This document shows, in pieces, positions 1 through 8,847 of a stretch of 47,834 nt of DNA (its first letter is position 1; every line of letters begins with the position of its first letter). The stretch spans positions 1-47,834 of the forward strand of contig NZ_CADEPJ010000035.1 of assembly GCF_902829245.1 (NCBI RefSeq), written 5' to 3'. The stretch is from Comamonas jiangduensis. GTDB taxonomy: Bacteria > Pseudomonadota > Gammaproteobacteria > Burkholderiales > Burkholderiaceae_C. A program made the position numbers and the translations under genes. A model generated the notes under the pieces. It was not told the origin of the DNA, did not search any database, and worked only from the letters and a program-made list of their open reading frames with translations.

Positions 1-228
1 CGGTATGGTGCAGAGCCGCACGAAGTGTGGGTGGTTGGGCAAAACGCCAAGCATTTGCAGGCTGGTGAAGCAATGCATGCCCATGTGATTTGGCTGCAAC
101 TGGATGAGCAAGCGCCTGCCGCTGACATGGCGCCGCATATACCGCGCTACACCAGCTGGAAAGCGCTGGCCGATGCGCTGGCGCCCGATGTGCAGGTGCC
201 GCCTCCTGCCCCCGTGGTTGCGGGTTAA
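1..228 (+). CDS. C-terminal end of an unrecognised protein (partial)
   Basis: The frame is open from the window edge and ends in TAA at 226-228, so only the last 75 residues are present. The segment reads as an alternating strand/helix fold (HEVWVVGQNAKHLQAGEAM, then HVIWLQLDEQ) and ends in a Pro/Val-rich tail. The VVG-x-N-x3-L-x-AG pattern faintly recalls the last motif of HAD-type phosphatases, but the usual Asp residues are absent (GQ instead of GD). I therefore do not assign a function. It lies 51 bp upstream of plsC in the same direction and may be cotranscribed with it. Confidence 0.5.
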   Translation, partial: RYGAEPHEVWVVGQNAKHLQAGEAMHAHVIWLQLDEQAPAADMAPHIPRYTSWKALADALAPDVQVPPPAPVVAG

Positions 229-279
229 TTGGTGCACACTCTCTGTTTTTGACACTGGCCTATTGTTAGGACTGCCTTC

Positions 280-1053
280 ATGTCGTTTATTCGCTCTGTG
301 ATCCACATGCTGTGGATGGGCATCACTGTCGTTCCTTATACCTTGCTGATTTTGATCGTGCGCCTGTTCGGTGGCTCTGCAGCGCTGCGCTGGAAGATTG
401 CCCGCGCGTGGCTCAAGCTGAGTGTGGACAGCGCTGGCTGGTTTTGTGGCGTGAAATACCGTGTGCAAGGCATGGAAAACCTGCCTACGGATGCGCAGCA
501 AGGCGTGGTGCTGCTGTGCAAGCACCAATCGACCTACGAAACCTTTTTGATGCCTGCGATCATGCCGCGCGCTTTGGCCTATGTGTTCAAGAAAGAGCTG
601 CTGAGCATCCCCTTCTTTGGCTGGTCGATTGGCAGCCTGGACATGATCCACATTGACCGCAAGCACGGCTCTCGTGCGTTCCACAAGGTGGTGGAGCAAG
701 GCAAACGCCTGCTGGCGCAAGGCATCTGGGTCATCATGTTTCCCGAAGGTACCCGCGTGGCCCGTGGCGAAGTGGGCGAATACAAAACCGGCGCAACCCG
801 TTTGGCCATCATGACGGGCGTTCCCGTGGTGCCGATTGCCGTGACTTCTGCCAAATGCTGGCCCCGCAAATCGTTTGTGAAAACCCCCGGTGTGGTGGAT
901 GTATCGGTGGGCCCGATGATTGCCAGCGCAGGGCGCAAGCACGAAGAGCTGATGGCGGAAGTGCAAGCCTGGATCGAAGCCGAAATGCGCCGTCTGGACC
1001 CCGAGGCCTATCCGGCAGCTACCGCAGCCATCAGCAACGACGGTCAAGCTTGA
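280..1053 (+). CDS. plsC: 1-acyl-sn-glycerol-3-phosphate acyltransferase
   Basis: This 257-residue protein should transfer an acyl chain to lysophosphatidic acid at the inner membrane, giving phosphatidic acid for phospholipid synthesis. A hydrophobic N-terminal segment (about residues 9-30) anchors it. The acyltransferase block I motif is seen as KHQSTYE (H82 to E87, the HX4E variant of HX4D/E), and block III is FPEGTR at 154-159. Length is normal for the family and the frame is intact. The ATG at 280 begins MSFIRS. Its stop codon overlaps the start of the downstream metalloprotease gene (TTGA), so the two are translationally coupled. Confidence 0.95.
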   Translation: MSFIRSVIHMLWMGITVVPYTLLILIVRLFGGSAALRWKIARAWLKLSVDSAGWFCGVKYRVQGMENLPTDAQQGVVLLCKHQSTYETFLMPAIMPRALAYVFKKELLSIPFFGWSIGSLDMIHIDRKHGSRAFHKVVEQGKRLLAQGIWVIMFPEGTRVARGEVGEYKTGATRLAIMTGVPVVPIAVTSAKCWPRKSFVKTPGVVDVSVGPMIASAGRKHEELMAEVQAWIEAEMRRLDPEAYPAATAAISNDGQA

Positions 1054-1802
1054 ATCCCTTGGAGTTTGCCCACCCGAAAGCCACGCACACCGCCCCCCTG
1101 GGCAGTGCCCGCGTGGCTTATTGGTTGGTGCGCAGCAGCCGATGCAGCATCGGGCTGGAGGTCAGTGACAGCGGCCTGACCGTACGCGCGCCCTTGCGTG
1201 CCAGTATGGCCAACATTGAAGCAGTATTGCAGGAGAAGGCGCGCTGGGTGCTTGCCAAGCTGGGTGAGCGCGAAACACGCAACCAGCAGGTGCCGCAGAT
1301 AGCTTGGCAGCACGGCGCCTACTTGCCGTATCTGGGCGGCGTGCTGCAACTGCACTTGCACCCAGCAGCCCCAGGGGGCGGCGAGTTACTGGCCGTGGGA
1401 GAGCAGCGCTGGGCGTTGCATGTGAGCTTACCCACCGATGCAGCAGGTGCCAGCGTACGTGCGCAAGTCAATGCATGGTGGCTGCGCCATGCACGGGCCT
1501 TATTTACCGAACGCCTGCAGCGCTTTGCACCCGAGCTGGGCGTGCAGTGGCGCAGCCTGCGCTTGTCCAATGCACGCACCCGCTGGGGCAGCGCCAAGGT
1601 GGATGGAGGCATCATGCTCAACGGGCGGCTGCTGCACTTTCGCCTGCCAGTGCTGGATTACGTGGTGATTCACGAACTCTCGCACCTGCGCGTGATGGAC
1701 CGCAGCCCCAGGTTTTGGGCGGTCGTCGCATCGGCATGCCCAGACTACGCACGTCTGCGCGCAGAACTGCGCCAGCACCCAGCCCCAGACTGGGTGATAT
1801 GA
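1050..1802 (+). CDS. YgjP/WLM-like metal-dependent hydrolase (DUF45)
   Basis: The protein is about 250 residues and belongs to the YgjP-like (DUF45, M48-type) zincin family. A C-terminal HELSH motif lies at residues 208-212, preceded by the family signature RWGSA. I place the start at TTG 1050, which overlaps the plsC stop as TTGA; the frame is open further upstream, but only inside plsC. The family usually has a third zinc ligand in an N-H-S triplet just after HExxH. Here the triplet reads D-R-S (VMDRSPRFW), so the third ligand seems to be missing. A role in membrane or protein quality control is inferred only from its coupling to plsC. Confidence 0.85.
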   Translation: MNPLEFAHPKATHTAPLGSARVAYWLVRSSRCSIGLEVSDSGLTVRAPLRASMANIEAVLQEKARWVLAKLGERETRNQQVPQIAWQHGAYLPYLGGVLQLHLHPAAPGGGELLAVGEQRWALHVSLPTDAAGASVRAQVNAWWLRHARALFTERLQRFAPELGVQWRSLRLSNARTRWGSAKVDGGIMLNGRLLHFRLPVLDYVVIHELSHLRVMDRSPRFWAVVASACPDYARLRAELRQHPAPDWVI

Positions 1803-1812
1803 AAAGAATAGC

Positions 1813-1892
1813 GGTCAGCGCTTGGCTAGTAATGAATTGGTGTTGAAAGCTATCTAAGGCTGTTGTTTTGAAAGCGCTGACAGCTATGTTTT
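1813..1892. repeat. Degenerate copy of the GCGCTT/AAGCGC intergenic repeat
   Basis: The 169-bp gap between the metalloprotease and rhodanese genes holds two repeat-like cores: GTCAGCGCTTGG near 1815 and AAAGCGCTGACAGCTATG near 1871. They resemble the cleaner copies at 5903 and 11293. No gene is seen here. Confidence 0.55.
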
Positions 1893-1971
1893 TTTAGTAA
1901 ACATGATGTGGCGTACCCAGCGCCCGTGTGCGAAACTGCCCAGCAATCTAGCCATTCATAAGGACCGTGCG

Positions 1972-2400
1972 ATGACCACTCCGCAAACGCTTCAAGTCAT
2001 TCCCGCCGCAGCTTACGCGGGGATATTCCTGCGCCTTTGGCTTGGCATTGGGTGCAGACGGGTGAAGCCGTGTTGATTGATGTGCGCACCGACGCCGAGC
2101 GCGCCTGGGTGGGGCAAGTTCCGGGCGCCGTGCCCGTGCAGTGGAAGCTGTGGCCCGGCATGGCCAACAACCCCGATTTCGATGCGCAACTCCAAGCCGC
2201 TGTGCCCGCTGGCGGCAAGGCCGTTTTGCTGTGCCGCAGCGGCGTGCGCTCGGTGGCTGCCGCAGCACGTGCCCAGCAACTGGGTATTGAGGCCTACAAC
2301 ATCCTCGAAGGTTTTGAAGGGGATGTGGATGCGAATGGCCACCGCGGCAATATTGGCGGCTGGCGCAAACAAGGGCTGCCTTGGCACAGAGGTATGCTAA
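1972..2400 (+). CDS. Rhodanese-like domain protein (frameshifted)
   Basis: The gene starts at ATG 1972 (MTTPQTLQVIPAAAYAG) and changes frame near 2026, where one G appears lost from GCGGGGAT. The restored sequence continues DIPAPLAWHWVQTGEAVLIDVRT. A single rhodanese domain follows, with active-site loop LLCRSGVRS (catalytic Cys) and the family ending GNIGGWRKQGLPWH. Such proteins of about 140 residues carry sulfane sulfur as a cysteine persulfide, but the acceptor is unknown. The true stop is probably TAA 2398-2400, which needs a second one-base correction; without it the frame runs on through the terminator. A T-rich hairpin follows immediately. Confidence 0.8.
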
Positions 2401-2426
2401 AAAAGGCTCCAGGTTCGAGCCTTTTT
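2399..2426. terminator. Bidirectional intrinsic terminator
   Basis: An A run, stem GGCTC (2405-2409), a 7-nt loop, stem GAGCC (2417-2421) and five T's form a hairpin usable in both directions. It sits between the convergent rhodanese gene and the minus-strand LysM gene. Confidence 0.8.
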
Positions 2427-2440
2427 ATTGCCGCTATAGC

Positions 2441-2918
2441 TTACAGCGCAGGAATGCGCAGCTTTGGCCGGGGTAGATTTTGTCAGGGTGGCTCAACATG
2501 GGCTTGTTGGCTTCAAAGATCACTGGGTATTTGTTGGCATCGCCATAGTATTTTTGGCAATCGCAGACAACGTATCACCGCGCACCACGTCGTGGTACTG
2601 GGCTTCGGGTTCAGGGGTGGTCACCGTCATCTGGTTATCCACCGAGGTGACGCTGGCCACGTTGCCGCAGCACAAGGTGACTTTTTCTTTGATGGCCTGG
2701 GTAGGGGCCTCGCCCGCCACCGTGACTTTGCCCTGGCTGGCGTCATAACTGACTTTGAGGTTGCTGACGCCCAGCTTTTGCACATGGATGTAATTCTCAA
2801 TCGCTGCGGCTGCCTTGCTATTGAGTTCGCCTGGCGAGGCCGCCGGGGTTGCCGCTTGTGCATCTTTGCCGCCAAACAGCTTCTCGCCAGCTTCTTTGAT
2901 AAAACTAAACAGGCCCAT
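2441..2918 (-). CDS. BON and LysM domain protein (YgaU/Kbp-like, frameshifted)
   Basis: From ATG 2918 the protein begins [20 protein letters not shown]. It has a BON-type domain (about residues 35-95) and then a LysM domain starting [15 protein letters not shown]. The recorded frame stops early at 2520. Adding one A to the AAAAA run near 2532 restores [18 protein letters not shown], and one more A near 2456 gives the normal ending YPGQKLRIPAL with TAA at 2441. The restored protein is about 159 residues, typical of YgaU/Kbp, a potassium-binding stress protein of the cytoplasm or envelope. It converges on the rhodanese gene across a shared terminator. Confidence 0.85.
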
Positions 2919-3099
2919 ACATTCACTCCTGAAAAATAGTTGGGAAAGAGCAATCAATGTACCGGCAAACAATTTGTCTGCAAGGCCAGACACTTCCTAC
3001 GCGCATTTTTTGACAATTTGCGCTGAAATGGTGCGTTGACCGGGTGGTCGTGTCGCAAAGCACACGTACGCAGGGCCAAAAATCTTGATAATGCCGCCC

Positions 3100-3908
3100 A
3101 TGACTTTTTTGGCCATTGATATCGGCAACACCCGCTTGAAGTGGGCGATGTATGACGCCCCACGTCCCGGTGCAGCTTTGCTGGCTCATGGCGCGGAGTT
3201 TTTGGAACACATTGAGCGCTTGGCAGAAGGGCCTTGGAGCAAGCTGCCCGCGCCTACCCATATGCTGGGCTGCGTGGTGGCTGGGGAGACGGCGCGCCGC
3301 CGTGTGCACGATCAGATGGAGTTGATGCTCGGCTGGAACTTCGAGCCTCAATGGGTGGTGCCTTCTGTCCATGAAGCGGGGGTGAGCAATGGTTACGAAC
3401 ACCCATTGCGCCTAGGGGCCGATCGCTGGGTGGCCATGATTGGTGCACGCCATCATATCTTGCAGCGTGGCAACGAGCGCCCCTTGATTGTGGTGATGGT
3501 GGGTACGGCCGTTACGGTTGATGCTCTCGATGCGCAAGGCAACTTCTTGGGCGGCTTGATTTTGCCCGGGCATGGCATCATGCTGCGTGCGCTGGAAAGC
3601 GGTACCGCAGGGCTGCATGTGCCAACCGGCTCGGTCACCCCTTTTCCCAAGAATACGAGCGATGCTTTGACCAGCGGTGGTACCTATGCGATTGCCGGCG
3701 CGGTCGAGCGCATGTACCAGCATTTGTATCTGCACTGCAGCATGGAGCCCGCCTGTGTATGGCCGGCGGTGCGGGCTGGAAGATGGTGCCCAGCATGACG
3801 CGTCCCTTTGAGTTGGTGGATAACCTGATCTTTGAGGGGCTGCTGGTGATGGCGCAGCAGCGGTGGGGCCAAGGCCGCGTGCCTCAAGGTGCTGTAGGTG
3901 TTCGATAA
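3100..3908 (+). CDS. coaX: Type III pantothenate kinase (frameshifted near the 3' end)
   Basis: CoaX phosphorylates pantothenate in the first step of coenzyme A synthesis. The ATP-binding phosphate-1 motif is DIGNTRLKW near the N-terminus, followed by LGADRW and the GTAVTVD segment of the ASKHA fold, with [15 protein letters not shown] after them. The recorded frame derails near 3758. One inserted base restores [14 protein letters not shown] and carries the frame to TAA 3906-3908, giving about 269 residues. The start could be ATG 3100 ([11 protein letters not shown], preferred because the motif follows directly) or ATG 3091. It precedes rfbB by 34 bp. Confidence 0.9.
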
Positions 3909-3942
3909 TGGGCGCCATTCCTTGACGTACTGAGTATTCCCC

Positions 3943-5013
3943 ATGATTCTTGTCACCGGCGGCGCAGGCTTTATTGGCGCTAATTTTGTTTTGGACTGGC
4001 TGGCTTCCAACGACGAGCCTGTAGTAAATGTTGATAAGTTGACCTATGCAGGTAACTTGGAAAACTTGGTCAGCCTGCAAGGCGATGCACGTCACGTGTT
4101 TGTGCAAGCCGACATTGGCGATAGCGCGGTCATCAGTGCCTTGCTGCAGCAGTACCAGCCCCGTGCGGTGATCAACTTTGCGGCGGAAAGCCACGTGGAC
4201 CGTTCCATTCACGGCCCTGAAGATTTCATTCAAACGAATGTGGTGGGCACTTTCCGTTTGTTGGAAGCGGTACGTGCTTACTGGAATGAGCTAGAGCACG
4301 AAGCCAAGTCCAGCTTCCGTTTCTTGCATGTGTCCACCGATGAGGTGTATGGCACTTTATCGCCCACCGAGCCGGCTTTTGCCGAAGACCACAACTACGA
4401 GCCCAACAGCCCGTACTCAGCCAGCAAAGCGGCATCAGACCATTTGGTGCGTGCCTGGCACCACACCTATGGCCTGCCGGTGCTGACCACCAATTGCAGC
4501 AACAACTATGGCCCGCTGCATTTCCCGGAAAAGCTGATTCCGCTGATGATTGTGAATGCCTTGGCGGGCAAACCGCTGCCCATTTATGGCGATGGCATGC
4601 AAGTGCGCGACTGGCTGTATGTGCGCGACCACTGCTGTGCCATCCGTCGCGTGCTGGAGGCAGGCAAGCTGGGCGAAACCTACAACGTAGGTGGCTGGAA
4701 CGAGAAGGCGAATATTGACATCGTCAAAACGGTGTGTGCGCTGCTTGATGAGCTGCGTCCGCGCGGAGATGGCCTGTCGTACGCAGAGCAGATCACCTAC
4801 GTCACAGACCGCCCAGGCCATGACCGCCGCTATGCCATTGATGCCCGCAAGCTCGAGCGGGAACTGGGCTGGAAGCCGGCAGAGACCTTTGAAACCGGCA
4901 TTCGCAAAACGGTGCAGTGGTACTTGGACAACCCGCAGTGGGTGCAGAACGTCCAGTCTGGCAGCTACCGCGACTGGCTGCAAAAGCAATACGCGCCAAA
5001 GGCATCGGCATGA
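3943..5013 (+). CDS. rfbB: dTDP-glucose 4,6-dehydratase
   Basis: The 356-residue extended SDR enzyme converts dTDP-glucose to dTDP-4-keto-6-deoxyglucose, the second step of dTDP-L-rhamnose synthesis. Visible features are the NAD-binding GGAGFIG at residues 6-12, the catalytic TDE triad region in STDEVYG (T132, D133, E134) and the YxxxK pair Y158/K162 in [10 protein letters not shown]. The frame is intact and the length is normal. The last codons overlap the rfbD start (ATGA at 5010). It heads the rfbBDAC run. Confidence 0.97.
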   Translation: MILVTGGAGFIGANFVLDWLASNDEPVVNVDKLTYAGNLENLVSLQGDARHVFVQADIGDSAVISALLQQYQPRAVINFAAESHVDRSIHGPEDFIQTNVVGTFRLLEAVRAYWNELEHEAKSSFRFLHVSTDEVYGTLSPTEPAFAEDHNYEPNSPYSASKAASDHLVRAWHHTYGLPVLTTNCSNNYGPLHFPEKLIPLMIVNALAGKPLPIYGDGMQVRDWLYVRDHCCAIRRVLEAGKLGETYNVGGWNEKANIDIVKTVCALLDELRPRGDGLSYAEQITYVTDRPGHDRRYAIDARKLERELGWKPAETFETGIRKTVQWYLDNPQWVQNVQSGSYRDWLQKQYAPKASA

Positions 5014-5900
5014 AGATTCTGCTCTTGGGCTGCAATGGTCAAGTGGGTTGGGAGCTTCAGCGCAGTTTGGCTGTCTTGGGGAAAGTCACTGCACTGGGGC
5101 GTGATAGCACGGCACTGTGCGGAGATTTGGCGAACCCTGAAGGTATTGCGACTACGGTGCGGGCGGTGGCACCTGATGTGATCGTCAATGCTGCTGCCCA
5201 TACCGCCGTGGATCAAGCCGAGCGGGACGTGGAGTTGGCACGGCTGCTCAATGCGATCACCCCTGGCGTATTGGCTCGCGAAGCCCATGCGTTGAATGCC
5301 TTGCTGGTGCACTACAGCACCGACTATGTGTTTGACGGGAGCGGCAATGCGCCGCGTGCAGAAGACGCTGCCACGGCCCCGCTGTCGGTGTACGGCCAAA
5401 CCAAGCTGGAAGGGGAGCAACTCATCCAGGCCAGCGGCTGCAAACACCTGATCTTTCGCGCCAGCTGGGTCTACGCGGCGCGCGGTGACAACTTTGCCAA
5501 GACCATGCTGCGGCTGGCACAAGAGCGCGAACAACTGAACGTGATCAACGACCAGTTTGGCGCGCCGACAGGCGCGGATCTGCTGGCGGATGTCACGGCG
5601 CACGCGATTTGTCATGTTGTGCAGCACCCGGCGCATCTGGGGCTGTACCACTGCGTGGCGGGTGGGGAGGCCACATGGCATGCGTATGCCGAATTTGTGA
5701 TCGCCACGGCACGGCAGTTGCGCCCTGAGTTGGCTTTCAAGGTACAAGCCATCCAAGCCGTGCCCACCAGCGCATTTCCTACATCGGCACAGCGCCCCTA
5801 TAACTCACGCTTGAGCACCAGCAAACTGCAAACCGCCTTGGGGCTGCACCTGCCTGATTGGCAGCAAGGTGTACGGCGGATGTTGCAAGAGATTTTGTAA
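5010..5900 (+). CDS. rfbD: dTDP-4-dehydrorhamnose reductase
   Basis: RfbD reduces dTDP-4-dehydro-L-rhamnose to dTDP-L-rhamnose, the last step of the pathway. I chose ATG 5010, which overlaps the rfbB stop as ATGA; translation then begins [17 protein letters not shown] with the nucleotide-binding GxxGxxG at residues 7-13. The SDR catalytic pair is Y128/K132 in YGQTKLEGE, and STDYVFDG spans 103-110. The 296-residue length is normal and the frame is intact. Confidence 0.96.
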   Translation: MKILLLGCNGQVGWELQRSLAVLGKVTALGRDSTALCGDLANPEGIATTVRAVAPDVIVNAAAHTAVDQAERDVELARLLNAITPGVLAREAHALNALLVHYSTDYVFDGSGNAPRAEDAATAPLSVYGQTKLEGEQLIQASGCKHLIFRASWVYAARGDNFAKTMLRLAQEREQLNVINDQFGAPTGADLLADVTAHAICHVVQHPAHLGLYHCVAGGEATWHAYAEFVIATARQLRPELAFKVQAIQAVPTSAFPTSAQRPYNSRLSTSKLQTALGLHLPDWQQGVRRMLQEIL

Positions 5901-5902
5901 AG

Positions 5903-5948
5903 AAATTGGCCTCTGGCGCTTATCTATCAAGCGCTGGCAGCTATCAAA
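5903..5948 (+). repeat. GCGCTT/AAGCGC dispersed repeat, well-preserved copy A
   Basis: This 46-bp element fills the rfbD-rfbA gap. Its two half-sites TGGCGCTTATC and AAGCGCTGGCA can pair, and it ends CAGCTATCAAA. It differs at only a few positions from the copy at 11293-11338, 5.4 kb away. Confidence 0.85.
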
Positions 5949-5960
5949 CATAGGTTTTTT

Positions 5961-6850
5961 ATGACAACACAAGCGCGCAAAGGCATCATCCTCGCAGGTG
6001 GCTCTGGCACACGCCTGCACCCGGCCACGCTGGCCATCAGCAAGCAACTGCTGCCCGTGTATGACAAGCCCATGATCTACTACCCGCTCAGCACCCTGAT
6101 GCTGGCCGGGATTCGGGATATCCTGATCATCAGCACCCGCAGGACACGCCGCGCTTTGAGCAATTGCTGGGCGACGGCAGCCAGTGGGGACTGAACCTGC
6201 AATATGCCGTGCAGCCCAGCCCCGATGGCTTGGCGCAGGCATTTTTGATTGGTGAAGCTTTCCTGAGCGGTGCTCCCAGTGCGTTGGTGTTGGGGGACAA
6301 CATTTTTCATGGGCATGACTTTCAAAGTCTTTTGGAAGAGGCCCGCGCGCAACCGGATGGCTCCACGGTATTTGCCTACCACGTGCAAGACCCCGAACGC
6401 TATGGCGTCGCGGAGTTTGATGCCTCGGGCAAAGTGCTGTCGCTGGAGGAAAAGCCTGCAGTGCCCAAGTCCAACTATGCGGTCACCGGCCTGTATTTCT
6501 ACGATAGCCAGGTGGTGGAACTGGCCAAGTCGCTCCAGCCTTCCCCGCGTGGCGAGCTAGAGATCACGGACTTGAACAAGTTGTACCTGGAAAAGGGGCA
6601 GTTGAACGTGCAATTGATGGGGCGTGGCTATGCATGGCTGGACACGGGTACGCATGACAGTTTGCTGGAGGCTGGGCAGTTCATCGCAACGTTAGAGCAG
6701 CGCCAGGGCTTGAAAGTGGCTTGCCCCGAAGAAATCGCTTACCGTGCGGGCTGGATTGATGCTGCGCAGGTCGAGAAACTGGCCCAGCCGCTGCTCAAGA
6801 ATGGCTATGGCCAGTACCTGATGCAGGTGCTCAAAGGTGGCGTGCGATGA
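5961..6850 (+). CDS. rfbA: Glucose-1-phosphate thymidylyltransferase (frameshifted)
   Basis: RfbA makes dTDP-glucose from dTTP and glucose-1-phosphate, the first step toward dTDP-rhamnose. It begins [20 protein letters not shown], with the nucleotidyltransferase signature GGSGTRL. The frame breaks near 6142, where ACCCGC should read ACCCCGC. Restoring one C gives [20 protein letters not shown] and joins the second part, which contains LGDNIFHG and the sugar-binding region around [15 protein letters not shown]. The restored length of about 296 residues is normal. The stop overlaps rfbC (ATGA at 6847). Confidence 0.93.
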
Positions 6851-7401
6851 AAGCAACCCCCACCGCCATTCCAGAAGTGATGGTGATTGAGCCCAAGGTG
6901 TTTGGGGATGCACGAGGCTTTTTCTACGAAAGCTTCAACCAGGCAGCGTTCAATGCCGCTACCGGCACGGTGTTCGAGTTTGTGCAAGACAACCACAGCC
7001 GCTCCAGCAAAGGGGTGCTGCGTGGGCTGCACTACCAACTGCCTCCGCATGCCCAGGGCAAGCTGGTGCGTGTGGTGCGCGGTGCCGTATGGGATGTTGC
7101 GGTAGATATCCGCCAGAACTCGGCCACTTTTGGTCAGTGGGTGGGGCAGGAGCTGACCGAAGATAACCATAAGCAGTTCTGGATTCCCCCCGGCTTCGCC
7201 CATGGTTTTGTGGTGCTCAGCGACAGCGCAGATTTTTTGTATAAGACCACGAATTACTACGCACCGCAGTCAGACCGGGGGCTGCTCTGGAATGATCCAG
7301 ACATTGGCATTGCCTGGCCCGATTTAGGTATGGAGTTTTTGCTGTCTGACAAAGACCAAAAGCAACCCCTGCTGCGCAGCGCCGAGGTATTTGGCGCATA
7401 A
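6847..7401 (+). CDS. rfbC: dTDP-4-dehydrorhamnose 3,5-epimerase
   Basis: This 184-residue cupin enzyme epimerises dTDP-4-keto-6-deoxyglucose at C3 and C5. The catalytic RGLHYQ block is at residues 59-64 (base H62), with the acid Tyr at Y132 in FLYKTTNYY. The [10 protein letters not shown] loop is also present. The frame is intact, and the gene starts by ATGA overlap with rfbA. It closes the rhamnose operon and is followed by a hairpin. Confidence 0.97.
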   Translation: MKATPTAIPEVMVIEPKVFGDARGFFYESFNQAAFNAATGTVFEFVQDNHSRSSKGVLRGLHYQLPPHAQGKLVRVVRGAVWDVAVDIRQNSATFGQWVGQELTEDNHKQFWIPPGFAHGFVVLSDSADFLYKTTNYYAPQSDRGLLWNDPDIGIAWPDLGMEFLLSDKDQKQPLLRSAEVFGA

Positions 7402-7451
7402 ATTGTGGGCACACTGGGAATACGGATTGCGCTGTGTGTGGCTCTACCACG

Positions 7452-7480
7452 TACAAGGGCTGCGATGGCAGCCCTTTGTA
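7452..7480 (+). terminator. Probable terminator after rfbC
   Basis: TACAAGGGCTGC and GCAGCCCTTTGTA form a strong stem with a GATG loop and one unpaired T, 51 bp after the rfbC stop. There is no long T run, so its strength is uncertain. Confidence 0.55.
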
Positions 7481-7497
7481 TTTACGTAAGCCTTGTT

Positions 7498-7592
7498 GAA
7501 AACATAGCTGATAGCGTGTGCTAGAAGCCAATTTTTAATACCAAACTATTGGAAGTGGCTATTTACAAAGCGCTGCCAGCTATTGTTTTTGG
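7498..7592. repeat. GCGCTT/AAGCGC repeat, two degenerate half copies
   Basis: The region holds AACATAGCTGATAGCG (reverse-oriented half) and CAAAGCGCTGCCAGCTATTG (forward half), facing each other around an AT-rich centre. It lies between the rfb terminator and the minus-strand zinc-ribbon gene. Confidence 0.6.
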
Positions 7593-7605
7593 ATGATGCG
7601 TGCGG

Positions 7606-8760
7606 TCATGCGTTTTGCATGATGCCCAGCACGATGGCCGCCACGATCAGCGTGCACACTATCGCAAGGCCAATCTTCACCCAGCTGTACGGCCGCTCGC
7701 CCGCAATCTGGCCGGTATAGCCATTGGCAATGATCTGGTAGTTTTTGCTGCCGTAGGTATAGCCCACGATCCACACAGGCACCAGTACGTGCTTGAAAGT
7801 GCGGCCCGCGTATTCCCGCTGTACGCGCAGGTTGCGGTAGGTGTCGCCGGGCACCTGGCGCGCGCACAGGGCTTCCACTTGGCTGTCCATGTCTTGCTCG
7901 TTGAGCTTGGCCGCCTTGCCCAGATCAACCTGGTAGCGCTCCACCGTCCAGCCGCGCACAAATTCGGGGGTGTAGGGCTTCAGATCTGTGGTGGTCGGGA
8001 AGGGCTCTACCTGTCGCAGCAGTTGGGGGTGTACCCCCACAGTGCCGGGCACGAGTTCATCATCAAAAAAGTGGCGCAGGCTGCCCGATGCAGGTTGCCA
8101 GCGTACATGGCGCACCTGTCGCGTCTGGGTGGTGCCATTCGCATCGCGGTAGGTTTCGGTGGTGTAGTAATAAAACCCTGCGTCGGCCTGCCATACCGCA
8201 CTGACATGGGCGTCAAACGTCCAGTACGGCAGATACACGCCGTGCAGCGTGTCCGTCAGCGCGGCGTGCTTGAGCTTGTTGGGCGCAAACCAGCGGCTGC
8301 CGTACCATTGGCGGATACGGTCGCGGATCTGCCCATCACTCACTTTGAACGGCAGGATGCTCTGCGGCGTGATGGCGTCGCTGCGCTCTTCATGCGCCAC
8401 GATGGCGGGCGAGCCGCAAAAATCGCAGCGCTGGGCCACGCGGCCATCCACAAAGACCGAAATTGCCTGGCAGTTCTGGCACTGCACCTCTTGGCGCTGG
8501 CCGCCCCAGCCACGCCCGCTGGCTGGGTTTTGCAGGGCTGCGTACAGGTCTTGCTCAACGATCTCCTGACCCAATTCCTCCCTCAGCTCGTCGCTCCACG
8601 GCACCAAAGTGCCGCAGTAGGGGCATTGGAGCGATTGCGCCTTGGCATTCCACTCCAGGTTGGCACCACACTCCGGACAGGGGTGCTTGCGCACCATGGA
8701 GGGTTGAGGGGGGCCGCTGGCCGCAGCGTAAGAAGAGGCAGGGGTATCAGTCACTGACAA
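7606..8760 (-). CDS. Double zinc-ribbon, membrane-anchored protein
   Basis: This 384-residue protein has two zinc ribbons near its N-terminus: CPECG...CPYCG (about residues 28-50) and CQNC...CDFCG (about 94-117). A central beta-rich domain begins near ILPFKVSDGQ and contains VYLPYWTFDAHVSA. A single C-terminal membrane segment covers about residues 359-382. Relatives are often labelled primosomal protein N'-like because of the ribbons, but there is no helicase domain here. It lies just downstream of the SPFH gene in the same direction (87 bp apart). That pairing recalls the Bacillus YdjG/YdjI partners of PspA. A membrane-stress role is inference only. Confidence 0.8.
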   Translation of the reverse strand: MSVTDTPASSYAAASGPPQPSMVRKHPCPECGANLEWNAKAQSLQCPYCGTLVPWSDELREELGQEIVEQDLYAALQNPASGRGWGGQRQEVQCQNCQAISVFVDGRVAQRCDFCGSPAIVAHEERSDAITPQSILPFKVSDGQIRDRIRQWYGSRWFAPNKLKHAALTDTLHGVYLPYWTFDAHVSAVWQADAGFYYYTTETYRDANGTTQTRQVRHVRWQPASGSLRHFFDDELVPGTVGVHPQLLRQVEPFPTTTDLKPYTPEFVRGWTVERYQVDLGKAAKLNEQDMDSQVEALCARQVPGDTYRNLRVQREYAGRTFKHVLVPVWIVGYTYGSKNYQIIANGYTGQIAGERPYSWVKIGLAIVCTLIVAAIVLGIMQNA

Positions 8761-8847
8761 TGATCCAAAGAATCACGAGCGCTATGGGCAAGAAGCAAGG
8801 GCCTCCCCGCAGCGAATTGGGGGAGCGCAGCGGCTCAGGGTGCGTGC

